From Candidatus Ornithomonoglobus intestinigallinarum (GTDB taxonomy: Bacteria; Bacillota; Clostridia; UBA1381), in contig DVLU01000009.1 of assembly GCA_018715365.1 (NCBI GenBank), forward strand, positions 1-41,274: 41,274 nt of DNA. Direction: 5' to 3'. The notes under the pieces are model-generated. The model saw only the letters and a list, made by a program, of their open reading frames with translations. It did not search any database and was not told the origin of the DNA. Every line of letters begins with the position of its first letter. Within the stretch, counting starts at the first letter, position 1. Made by a program: the position numbers and the translations under genes. Shown here one piece after another: positions 16,645-25,226 of the stretch.

Positions 16645-18849
16645 TTATTCGTATAGCGTTACGCTTTCGCAAAGGGGCGTCATGCCGCCTTCGCCGCCAA
16701 AAGCGCTCCACATAAACGCTTTATAGCAGTATACACCCTCCGGACGTGCCAACTCCACAGCGCCCGACGTTCCGTATTCCGTCTTTACGCCGAGGAGCAC
16801 GCCGTTTTCATCGTATGCCGCCGCGACTGCGGTACAGCCGGTATCCGATGCAAATTCAAGCAGCGCTCCCGTTTCAGTCTTTGTAAGAGTGAGCGGCGCT
16901 TTCTCGGTATACGGCTTCATGCCGAAATTATCGATATAAACATCGCCGCGCGATTCCGGCGCGTTATCCGTTGTTTTTGTGTTAAGAAGTACGGAATTCA
17001 GCTGCGATATTTCTATATCCTTAAGGCTCTTTGCAATTATGCCGTTTACGTAAATATCGGCCGTTTTTGCGTCAAGGTCAAAATGAAGCTCGATTTTATT
17101 CCATTGCTCCGGCACAAGTCCGTTTTCAAGGTTTATACCGCCTATTATTTTGCCGTCGCCGCCGAATGTGAACGATGTATTTGTATCATTTTCCGTATCT
17201 TTAAGCTGAATTGTAAACGGCGCCGTTATATCTCCGTGATACATCTCCTCAAGCTCCAGAATATATCTGCCGCCGGTTTTCGGCTCATCAAGAACATATT
17301 CTGCGTCATTCCATTGATTCGGCGACGTGATGGTTAACGCGTCGGCCATTTTCAAGCTTATGCCTTTATCAGTCTTTGCGCCGTAAACGCCTCCGCGCCA
17401 TGCGGCATTGCCCATTTTCCAGCTGCCGAAGTTTTTGGCGGCATCAGAACCGTCGCTTTCGTAATCCGTAAAGCTTGAGAAATTATCGTAGAAAATATAT
17501 CCCTCGGGAGTTACGTCCGCATAATCGGCGTTATCCTTATAAACGGCAAGGTCGTCTATGTAAACATCGCCGTGATAAGTGCCGGGATTTACATTATACC
17601 ATACTCTTGAAAGATTTCTTGAGTATGATGTTTGACCGGCGCATCTTTCGTTTACAAATGCCGTAACCGTATCGTTATCGAGGTTTACAACAAGCTCGAC
17701 TTTGTTCCACTCGCCGCTTGCGCATTTAAGAGCCGAACCCTTCGGCAGCCCTATTCCTCCGTCGCCGTTTATCTGGAATACGTCTGTAAGCGGCGGATCG
17801 TCGCCGAGCTGTATTTTAAATATCGATGCGGCGTCATTGTACATTTCGTAAAATTCTATTGTATACGTGCCTGTGGTGAGAGTTTCCGGCAGCTGTACGT
17901 ACCCGTTTGTAAGTTTACTGTAAGTTACGCCGTCAGTGTCGGCTATTTTAAAGCTTACGCCCCTGTCTGTTTTTGCGCCGTAGGCGTGTCCGCGCCAAGC
18001 CGCATTTTCAAATTTCCAGTTCAGGAATGTCTGTGCGCCCGGGTCTGCACCGTTGCTGCGGTAATCTATAAACTCGCTGAAATTTGTTTTATATACAAAG
18101 CCGCTTTGGTCGGCCTCTATATAATTTTCATCGCTTTCCACAGCCGAGAGCAGAAAATCGTCTATGGCTATGCTGTCGTTATTTGCGGCAAACAGTATTT
18201 CCGAAACGCCGTCTATACCGCCGAGATTTGTTCTGTACGCTCCGTGACCGTCAACAAAGCACATGACCTCGCCGTTATCGGCATTTATTATAAGCTCAAC
18301 GGTCTGCCATACGCCGCTGTTCAGCTTGAGCGCAAGCCCATTTATGCCGATGCCGACGTTTGCGTTGCTCTGCGCAACGTCTTTGACGCAGCCGTCAGAG
18401 CCGAGCATAAAGAGATTGTCCGAGACTTTATTTTCGGCGTCTCTTGCGCGGATAAGCATTCTTGCCGCGGAATTTGCGGCTGTTTTTGCTTTAAATTCCA
18501 GCCTGTAAACTCCCGTATCGAGCGGCATATCGGGCTTGAATTTTGCTCCGCTGTATTCGCCGTCGTTATAGTCGGCGGGCGTTGATACAAGCTGCATAAA
18601 GCCGCCCTGACCTATGTCGTTTCCGGCGGTGACGCTTGCGGCGCTGTCTTCTTCAAACTTGCTGCCCGTAAACCACGGCAGCGCATCACCGTTAAAGCTC
18701 CAGTTATCGAACTGCGACGCCCCGCCCGCAAAATCCGAAAAATCGGTTTTGTAAATTTCATACTCCGTATCGGGCGCGGCAAGCGGCGCAAGCTGCGCCG
18801 AGAAAGCAAGTCCCGCGCAAAGTATGAGCGATGTTATTTTTTTGTTCAT
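16645..18849 (-). CDS. Secreted protein with three jelly-roll (LamG-like) repeats, no catalytic domain
   Basis: A 734-residue exported protein (signal MNKKITSLILCAGLAFSAQLA; GGGGAG eight to nine bases before the ATG). Three repeats of about 200 residues follow (roughly 30-240, 245-455, 460-650). Each starts with a TDFSDF / TNFSEF / DNFSSF motif, and the last two carry AAWRG.YGAKTD.G.S.K; each then has an EWNKVEL or EQWNKIEL-type strand, D...V..FV and ends in a D.YIDD or D.YIDNF motif, as in concanavalin-like/LamG folds. A C-terminal module of about 80 residues (AAAYDENGVLLGVK ... YCYKAFMW) closes the protein. No catalytic residues are seen, so carbohydrate binding is the natural guess, but it is inference. 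It is paralogous in repeat structure to three neighbours and is transcribed just after the 55-residue peptide gene. Confidence 0.88.
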   Translation of the reverse strand: MNKKITSLILCAGLAFSAQLAPLAAPDTEYEIYKTDFSDFAGGASQFDNWSFNGDALPWFTGSKFEEDSAASVTAGNDIGQGGFMQLVSTPADYNDGEYSGAKFKPDMPLDTGVYRLEFKAKTAANSAARMLIRARDAENKVSDNLFMLGSDGCVKDVAQSNANVGIGINGLALKLNSGVWQTVELIINADNGEVMCFVDGHGAYRTNLGGIDGVSEILFAANNDSIAIDDFLLSAVESDENYIEADQSGFVYKTNFSEFIDYRSNGADPGAQTFLNWKFENAAWRGHAYGAKTDRGVSFKIADTDGVTYSKLTNGYVQLPETLTTGTYTIEFYEMYNDAASIFKIQLGDDPPLTDVFQINGDGGIGLPKGSALKCASGEWNKVELVVNLDNDTVTAFVNERCAGQTSYSRNLSRVWYNVNPGTYHGDVYIDDLAVYKDNADYADVTPEGYIFYDNFSSFTDYESDGSDAAKNFGSWKMGNAAWRGGVYGAKTDKGISLKMADALTITSPNQWNDAEYVLDEPKTGGRYILELEEMYHGDITAPFTIQLKDTENDTNTSFTFGGDGKIIGGINLENGLVPEQWNKIELHFDLDAKTADIYVNGIIAKSLKDIEISQLNSVLLNTKTTDNAPESRGDVYIDNFGMKPYTEKAPLTLTKTETGALLEFASDTGCTAVAAAYDENGVLLGVKTEYGTSGAVELARPEGVYCYKAFMWSAFGGEGGMTPLCESVTLYE

Positions 18850-18880
18850 ATTATTTTCTCCCCTTTCCGGTTAATGTTTT

Positions 18881-19048
18881 TTATTTGTTCCATGCAATTA
18901 TTTCAAGGCTTGAAATGTTTGCAGTGCCTGCTTTTTCACTCATCATGGCTTTTATTTCCTGTACAGATCTGCTTGATGAAGTGAGCAGCTTCTCGGCGGC
19001 AAAAAATGATACCGTTATCCTCGGTGCTTCGTATGCTTGTTTTTTCAT
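18881..19048 (-). CDS. Small 55-residue peptide between two jelly-roll genes
   Basis: A short open frame begins at the ATG at 19048 with a near-perfect AAGGAGG eight to nine bases upstream and ends with TAA at 18881. The peptide starts MKKQAYEAPRITVSFFAAEK, has a Ser-rich centre (LLTSSSRS), a short helix-prone stretch and ends EIIAWNK. It has no signal peptide, membrane segment or cysteine. The start resembles the MKK-x-Y-x-x-P-x-I-x-V-x-x-F pattern of many tiny unassigned proteins of Clostridia and Bacteroides. Gaps of 14 and 31 bases to the flanking genes place it firmly in the operon. Function unknown; it may be a secreted-system accessory, a precursor peptide or a regulator. The strong ribosome binding site and operon position are the main evidence that it is real. 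Confidence 0.75.
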   Translation of the reverse strand: MKKQAYEAPRITVSFFAAEKLLTSSSRSVQEIKAMMSEKAGTANISSLEIIAWNK

Positions 19049-19062
19049 ATCGGCTCCCTCCT

Positions 19063-21315
19063 TCAGTTTATCGTAAGCCCGCAGCGTGCATCGTCTGTTT
19101 CGTCCTTGGGATCGTCGTAAAGCCCGTCCGCGATAAGACCGAAATACACACTGCCGTTTGCCGGGATCTCAACGCTTGCAAGCGTAACGTCTTTTGTTTT
19201 TGTTGTTTCGCCCTGCGTTACTGTCCACTCGATATTTGTTATCGATCCGCCCGTTTCCGACTTTACCTCGGCAAGATAGCCCATCGCTTTATCGGTATCG
19301 CTTATAAATTGGCTGAATGTTGTTATCTCGCTGTTAAATACCGGCTCTGTTTCGGTTATATTTTTAACGGTAAAGTTATCGATAAATATATCGCCGTGAT
19401 TTTTGTTGCCGCTCATGATTGTATTCAAAAGCACGCTTGAAATGTTTTGGTTGGATATAGGTACTGTTCTTACATCTGTGCCGTTAATGTTAAATACGGC
19501 TGTTTTAGCATTTAAATCAACCGTTATTTTTGCGTGATTCCATTGACCTTTTGCAAAGCTTGCATCGATGCTCCCGCCACTTAGATAACCGGTATCCGAT
19601 ATTACAAACTCCGTCTGTTCTTTGTTTGTTGTGCTGTACAGCCTTACGGTAAACTTGCACGTGGTATCCGTATCATATCGCTGGTCAAATTCTATAACGT
19701 ATTTGCCGTCGGTATCCGAAAGTGTGTCTGACGGAGTCCAGGTCACATCGTTGTATTTGTTGGCAGGCGTATTTCCCGTAGGATCACCCATGCAAAGGCT
19801 TATGCCCTTGTCGGTTTTTGTGGCATAGGTGCTGCCGCGCCACGCGGCATTGCCGAAGGTGAAATTGCCGAATTTCATTGAATTTGCGTTGTCCCCGTCA
19901 CTTACCTTTGTGCCTGCGTCTGTGAAGTCCTCGTATTCTATATAGCTTCCATCGCCGTTTTGAGAATAGAGCGATGCATCCTCTTGATAAATACGAAGGT
20001 CGTCGATATAGATGTCACACTGACCGGAGGAAGCAATAAAATCAATACCTGTAAACTTTCCGGAGCCGTTCGTTGTGTATCCGCAGCCATAACCGTTTAC
20101 AAACGCATATACTCTGTTGTTTTCCAAATCATTTACCATTTCTATTTTGTTCCACTCATCTGTTTTCAGCGTCAGCGGGCTGCCCGTTTTATCTAACGTA
20201 TCACTAAAAGCCGTTATCTTTCCTGTTGTATCAGTTTTCAATATTTTATCATTATCGCCTTTAAGCTTTACCTGAAGAGCCGGAATCCCGGTTTTCCCTT
20301 CTGTTGTAACCGGCTTAACCCAAACCTCTGTTGTGTATATTCCGCTGTCCGCCTGTGCCGGGAACGCAAAATACAAATCATTGCCGTTTTGGTTATATGA
20401 TGTGTTTGTAAGCTTCATGCTTACTCCTCTGTCTGTAAGAGCTGTATACGCTCCTCCGCGCCATGCGGCATTGCCCAATGTGAGATTATCGTTATTATTT
20501 GCGGTATTTACATTAAACGCATGATCAACATACCGGGTAAAATTTGTGTTTATAAGCTCGTCTTCGGTTTTTTCACTTTCCGCATAGGCGCTTTCGTCGT
20601 TAAGCCTTGCGACCTCAAAATTATCGATATACAAATCATCGGTGCTGCCGGCTATAAGGATTTTGCTCACGCCGTCAAGCGATGAAATATCAACGCTCTG
20701 CGCTCCGCGGCCGTTTACAAAGCGCATGACTTGCGTTGTATTTAAATTGACAATAAGCTCCACACGGCTCCACGTATCTTTTGACAGCTTTACGGTATCG
20801 CCTTTTTCATTTACGGCTATTGCAGCGTTTCCGGCAGCGTTAAGTATATCGCCGGAATTTTCACTCAGATAAAGCACCTCTTTTGTGTTTGTTCCGTCCG
20901 TAAATCTTACGCGCATATTTGTGCATTTATCGTCGCTCGCTGCCGTATCGCTTTCGCTTTTTTGGTCAAATGCTATTTTGTATACGCCGCCTGTAATGCC
21001 CGCATCAAATATTGCCCCGGCGTAGGTATCAACGCCTTCGCCCGTAGAATTTAAGCACAGGTATGTATTATCGCCTTCGCTTTTGGCAATAATGGATTCA
21101 TCGCTATTTTTACAGAAGCTTGTATTGTCCCCTGTAAACCACAGAGCTTCTTCATCGTTAAACGTCCATCCGGCAAGTCCCGCGCCGCCTGTTTGAAGGT
21201 CGCTGAAATCGGTTGAATAATTTTCACCGTTTGCCGCATACGACGCCGGAATAAGCGCGGCGCACAATGCGGCTGCCGAAACAATGCTTAAAAGCTTTTT
21301 CATATTATGTATCAT
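19063..21315 (-). CDS. Secreted protein with three jelly-roll (LamG-like) repeats
   Basis: A 750-residue exported protein, closely related in plan to the one at 16645. The ATG at 21315 has GGGAGG six bases upstream; signal peptide KKLLSIVSAAALCAALIPAS. Repeats lie at about 30-235, 240-455 and 460-660, with YSTDFSDL, NAAWRGGAYTALTDRGVS, NAAWRGSTYATKTDKGIS, EWNKIEM and GDIFIDNFTVK motifs. The last 85 residues form a different beta module (GYLAEVKSETGGSITNIEWT ... NGSVYFGLIADGL) ending in CGLTIN. No catalytic motif is visible. It should act outside the cell as a glycan-binding or matrix protein (inference). Base use in the first two-thirds is slightly more A/T-rich than in its neighbours. Confidence 0.87.
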   Translation of the reverse strand: MIHNMKKLLSIVSAAALCAALIPASYAANGENYSTDFSDLQTGGAGLAGWTFNDEEALWFTGDNTSFCKNSDESIIAKSEGDNTYLCLNSTGEGVDTYAGAIFDAGITGGVYKIAFDQKSESDTAASDDKCTNMRVRFTDGTNTKEVLYLSENSGDILNAAGNAAIAVNEKGDTVKLSKDTWSRVELIVNLNTTQVMRFVNGRGAQSVDISSLDGVSKILIAGSTDDLYIDNFEVARLNDESAYAESEKTEDELINTNFTRYVDHAFNVNTANNNDNLTLGNAAWRGGAYTALTDRGVSMKLTNTSYNQNGNDLYFAFPAQADSGIYTTEVWVKPVTTEGKTGIPALQVKLKGDNDKILKTDTTGKITAFSDTLDKTGSPLTLKTDEWNKIEMVNDLENNRVYAFVNGYGCGYTTNGSGKFTGIDFIASSGQCDIYIDDLRIYQEDASLYSQNGDGSYIEYEDFTDAGTKVSDGDNANSMKFGNFTFGNAAWRGSTYATKTDKGISLCMGDPTGNTPANKYNDVTWTPSDTLSDTDGKYVIEFDQRYDTDTTCKFTVRLYSTTNKEQTEFVISDTGYLSGGSIDASFAKGQWNHAKITVDLNAKTAVFNINGTDVRTVPISNQNISSVLLNTIMSGNKNHGDIFIDNFTVKNITETEPVFNSEITTFSQFISDTDKAMGYLAEVKSETGGSITNIEWTVTQGETTKTKDVTLASVEIPANGSVYFGLIADGLYDDPKDETDDARCGLTIN

Positions 21316-21330
21316 TCCTTTCCTCCCTTA

Positions 21331-22572
21331 TCATTTACTCGTTCCGAATAATATATTTTCCGCACCCGGACGTATAAGAAATGCCCGTACCTCATAATTG
21401 TCCGCATCGGGAACGGTGAATATATCCTCGCGCTTATCGGGGCTTGCGGCGCCCGTAAAGGTCATTGCCTTTTGCAGCACTCCGCCGCTGTACAGCCCCG
21501 CAATAAGCACATAATCCCCGTTTTCTCCGGCTGTGTTTATAACGCTCACCGTCCCTTCATTTACAACCGCTCCGAACATTTTGCCGTCCGGCAGCGCTTT
21601 ATCGTAAACACCGGCGGCGCTGTCAAACAGCACAGCCTTTTTCAAAAGCTCCTCCCCTCCTATTCCTTTTATATTGCCAAACGAAATAATGTACCGTCCG
21701 CTTTCTTGTGGCAGCGTAAACTTAAAGCCGTAATATGATTTTTCAATAATATTCGGTTCCGCTCCGGCGCCGTTCAACGGTATAATGCTTATGTTCTCCC
21801 TGTTTATAAGCATCGGATCGACAGAATCGTCAAATACCGTTTCCGCTGTGCCGTCGCTGTTTACGTATACCTTACAGTCTGCGGGCGATTCATTTATCGC
21901 CTTGCTCGTTTTGTAAATGCCGAGATTATCTATATAAATATCTCCGTGGTTTGCCTCGTCGAGGCTGAACGTATTAAAATATACGCCTGTCAGGCCGCCG
22001 CTTATTTTCAGGCTGCGCTCGTTCTGGAGCAGTTCGCCGTTTATGTAGGTTTTATATGTATTATTGTCTATATCGCAGTAAACCTGCACACGGCTCCAGC
22101 GTCCCAGGGGCAGCGTTATGTTATAGCGTGCGTCCGTTTCATACCTTCCGCCCGCCTTTGCTTTCAGGCCGAAGAGCGTAAATACCTCTGCGCCCTCGCT
22201 TTCCGCGCCCATCGCTCTCAGGCTGAAATGCGCGGCGGTTCTCGAGGCGGGATAAATATCAAATTCCATTACGCATCGTCCGGACTTTATCGTTTCGGGC
22301 AGATTTATCATGCCGTCTATTGTGTACGACGTCCTGTTCTCCGAGCCGTAAAGGTCAACAAGCTTCATAGACGTCCCGTGAAAATCATCGACGTGCGCTC
22401 TGATTATGCCGCCCGTTTTTGAGTCGTTCCTGAAGGAAAAGCCCTCCCACGGCTCCGCGCCGCTTTCAAAGCCTTCAAAATCTGTTGTGTATACAAAGCT
22501 CCGTTCGGCATAGGCGCTCGCCGTGCAGAACAGCGCGGCTGCGGCAATAACCGCAAAAATGAATTTTTTCAT
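21331..22572 (-). CDS. Secreted single jelly-roll protein with C-terminal beta modules
   Basis: A 413-residue exported protein. The ATG at 22572 gives a clean signal peptide (KKFIFAVIAAAALFCTASAYA); GGAGG lies 12 bases upstream, a little far, and an in-frame TTG at 22599 overlapping the previous stop is the alternative. One jelly-roll repeat occupies about residues 25-225 (VYTTDFEGFESG, WSRVQVYCDIDNNTYKTYING, HGDIYIDNLGIYKT). A Big_5-like section follows (about 235-325), and a C-terminal module with LIAGLYSGGVLQKAM ... YEVRAFLI similar to that of the neighbours. It is 23 bases after the 869-residue gene. It is probably a shorter member of the same binding-protein set. Confidence 0.85.
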   Translation of the reverse strand: MKKFIFAVIAAAALFCTASAYAERSFVYTTDFEGFESGAEPWEGFSFRNDSKTGGIIRAHVDDFHGTSMKLVDLYGSENRTSYTIDGMINLPETIKSGRCVMEFDIYPASRTAAHFSLRAMGAESEGAEVFTLFGLKAKAGGRYETDARYNITLPLGRWSRVQVYCDIDNNTYKTYINGELLQNERSLKISGGLTGVYFNTFSLDEANHGDIYIDNLGIYKTSKAINESPADCKVYVNSDGTAETVFDDSVDPMLINRENISIIPLNGAGAEPNIIEKSYYGFKFTLPQESGRYIISFGNIKGIGGEELLKKAVLFDSAAGVYDKALPDGKMFGAVVNEGTVSVINTAGENGDYVLIAGLYSGGVLQKAMTFTGAASPDKREDIFTVPDADNYEVRAFLIRPGAENILFGTSK

Positions 22573-22595
22573 AGAAAACAGTTTCCTCCGTGCGG

Positions 22596-25205
22596 TCAAT
22601 CCTTAAGCTTAACAAGCGGCGCTCCGTTTTCAAGGCTTGACCATATAAACGCTTTTACCGTATCGCAGTCGGAAAGCGCCGTTATTGTTTCGGTTTCCGT
22701 TTTTGAATATTCGCCCGGCGAAATCGAATAATGCCTTATATGGAAGGATGAAAGCGAGCCGTTTGCATATTCGCCGACAAGCATTGTGTATTCCGCGGAA
22801 ACGGCTGATGTGTTTATTATATCGGCCGTGATTTCAAGCTCCGTTCCCGACGGCGTAAAGCCCGTATAATTTTCGGCGCCGTTTATAAGGATATCTCCGG
22901 CCGCAAACGTTCCGCCGGCTGTTGTGAAGCTGCGGCTGTATTCGTTTGTAAGCACGGTATTGTCTATAATTATCGTATATGACGCATTGCCGGCAAGCAT
23001 GGTGCCGGGCGTTATTTTTATAAGGCTTCTGCGCGGTATATAGCGGACGCTTGAGGGTATCTCCGCGCCGTTTTCGTCAAGCAGCCGCACCGCGCCGTTT
23101 ATATCGCTTATAAGCGCCGATTTATTCAGCTTGCATTCTATTGACGTAAGCTCCGGCGGAATGTTTCCCGACGAATATTCGCTGCCGAAATAATCGAAAA
23201 ATACGGTGCTGTTTACGCGGACGCTGTCGCTGTAGGGGTAAAGCTCGATATCCGTCTGCGAGAGCGGATTTCCCGCTATGCCTTTCACGGCTGCGCTTAC
23301 GGTTATCCTGTATACCGCCTGCGGGTCAAGTTCGTCATTAAATGTCAGCTTAACCTGCCTTGACGTTGCTTCCGACAGCGAAACGGAAACGCTTTCGGTT
23401 TTGCCGCTGACTTCCTTTTGAACGCTTATATAAGACGAGGTCAGATACGACGTGTCAACAGAATCCGAAAACTTAAGATACACGCTGTCGCTCCCCTGCT
23501 CCATTGTATTGTTTTCTGCCGAAAGCGAAAGCGTTATCGGCTGAGAGTGCAGCGGATATTTTACGTTCAAAACCGAAATATTGTCAAACCACCAGTCCGA
23601 ATGGTTGCTTTCCGTTGAACAGTATGTATTTATCGTCACTGCCGAAAGTGACGATGCGGAATTTAATATACCGCGCTCCTCGTCAAGCTTCTTTCCGTTT
23701 ACGTATGCTGCCGCATAGCCTTCGCCGTAGTCTATGTATATTTCCGCCGTATTCCACTTTGCCGTTTGCGATACGCCGTCCTGCCATGAGATTGCGTTGT
23801 CGCCTATATCTGCAAGCTTTGCGCGCGTCCCGGAAAGTGAAAACGCAAAGCCCTCGCCCGTTACGGCAACGGGATTTGTTGCGGTCTGATCGGTATAAAA
23901 ATCAAACGATACAACGCATTTGTTTTGCCCCGGCGTGAAAAGCTGTGCGACTGCCGTTACGTTTTTATATGTTTCGCCCGTATCGGCAAACGTATCTATC
24001 ATTTTAAGGCTTGTCCCGTGCGAAGCATCTACGGTATCGCCAACGCAATAGCCCGTTTCGGCATTGGGATTGCCCTCGGGCCCCGTTGCGCCCCAGTTTG
24101 TGAAACGCATTCCCGTATAGCCCGACGCACCGTTTTCAAACGTCGTCTGCGTAACGTTTCCGCTGCTGTCGGTCACGCTGTCAAAATCCGTGGCAAACAG
24201 CAGCTGCTCCGTTATTTCCTCACCGCCTCCCGTTGTGTAAAACGTAACCTCGGTTTGGCCGAGCACCTGTCCGAAGGTGCCTGTTATCATGTTCGGATCT
24301 ACAGTTATCCTGTAGTCGGTATCCTCCTCAAGCCTGCCGCCGAAGCCTATCGAAACGGCCGTTGACGTTGCGTCGTAAAATTCAAGCCCCGTTATTTCCT
24401 CGCCCGTTGTTTCGTTAAAAACCTTTATTGCATCGGGGCCGAACGCAAAGCTGTTTACGGAATTTGAAAAATTAAGGTGAACAAAATCGTCCTCCGGCGA
24501 AACAGCTCCGCCCGCCGCCGAAACGGATAGCGTTATCGGCTCGTTATGCGGCATTTCGTCAACCTCTTTAACGCAGAGATTATCTATAAACATAACTCCG
24601 CCGGAACGCTTCTGAAACTGCAGGGAGCTTAGCGGCTGCTTGCTGCCGTAAAGGGCATGCGGCTCGCCGACAGGTCTGCCGTTTACGTAAAATATGAACA
24701 TATCGGCTTCGTGGTCAATATAGAATTCAACGTTTACCCACGTTCCGAAGCTTATAACGTTTTGCACCTCCTCAACTGTTGTGCCGTCGTTTGCTTCGGG
24801 CTTTGCCGATGTGCCTATAAACGAAGCGTAAAAGTTATTTCCGTTGTTTGCCAGCATTCTGAACGTCCCGGAGCTGTTCATGTAGAAGTCAAACGATACG
24901 AGCGCTTTTTGACTGCAAGTATACGGCAGCCCGACGTTTGTATTTCTCCAGTCGCCGTCGGCAAATCTCATGCTTGTTCCGTGCTCATCGTCAAGAACGG
25001 CGCCCGTTATTGCGGTGCCGCCGCTCGAAAAGAGGCCGTACGGTGACGACATATCAACAAGCGTCTGTGATATATATTCGCCGCCGCTTTGCCTGTAGCC
25101 GTCAAAATCGGTAAAATACACCTCACGCTCCTCCGCAAATACATTTATATTTATCATGCTGAGGATAAATATAAATGCTGTCAATATGCTTAATTTTCGT
25201 TTCAT
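22596..25205 (-). CDS. Secreted protein with two jelly-roll repeats and SbsA-type Ig-like (Big_5) domains
   Basis: An 869-residue exported protein (signal KRKLSILTAFIFILSMININVFA; AAGGAG eight bases before the ATG). Jelly-roll repeats lie at about 28-215 and 335-560 (YFTDFDGY, FATDFDSV, WVNVEFYIDHEADMFIFYVNG, WWFDNISVLNV). Each is followed by a Big_5/SbsA Ig-like domain (LHSQPITLSLSA ... VYLKFSDSVDTS ... YRITVSAAV), with a third related domain at about 667-765. The C-terminal module ends in VKAFIWSSLENGAPLVKL. It lacks catalytic motifs. Ig-like spacers plus jelly rolls suggest a rod-like surface-exposed binding protein; the ligand is unknown. It follows the secreted glycosidase by 21 bases. 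Confidence 0.88.
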   Translation of the reverse strand: MKRKLSILTAFIFILSMININVFAEEREVYFTDFDGYRQSGGEYISQTLVDMSSPYGLFSSGGTAITGAVLDDEHGTSMRFADGDWRNTNVGLPYTCSQKALVSFDFYMNSSGTFRMLANNGNNFYASFIGTSAKPEANDGTTVEEVQNVISFGTWVNVEFYIDHEADMFIFYVNGRPVGEPHALYGSKQPLSSLQFQKRSGGVMFIDNLCVKEVDEMPHNEPITLSVSAAGGAVSPEDDFVHLNFSNSVNSFAFGPDAIKVFNETTGEEITGLEFYDATSTAVSIGFGGRLEEDTDYRITVDPNMITGTFGQVLGQTEVTFYTTGGGEEITEQLLFATDFDSVTDSSGNVTQTTFENGASGYTGMRFTNWGATGPEGNPNAETGYCVGDTVDASHGTSLKMIDTFADTGETYKNVTAVAQLFTPGQNKCVVSFDFYTDQTATNPVAVTGEGFAFSLSGTRAKLADIGDNAISWQDGVSQTAKWNTAEIYIDYGEGYAAAYVNGKKLDEERGILNSASSLSAVTINTYCSTESNHSDWWFDNISVLNVKYPLHSQPITLSLSAENNTMEQGSDSVYLKFSDSVDTSYLTSSYISVQKEVSGKTESVSVSLSEATSRQVKLTFNDELDPQAVYRITVSAAVKGIAGNPLSQTDIELYPYSDSVRVNSTVFFDYFGSEYSSGNIPPELTSIECKLNKSALISDINGAVRLLDENGAEIPSSVRYIPRRSLIKITPGTMLAGNASYTIIIDNTVLTNEYSRSFTTAGGTFAAGDILINGAENYTGFTPSGTELEITADIINTSAVSAEYTMLVGEYANGSLSSFHIRHYSISPGEYSKTETETITALSDCDTVKAFIWSSLENGAPLVKLKD

Positions 25206-25226
25206 AGCTTAATCTCCTTATTCTTA

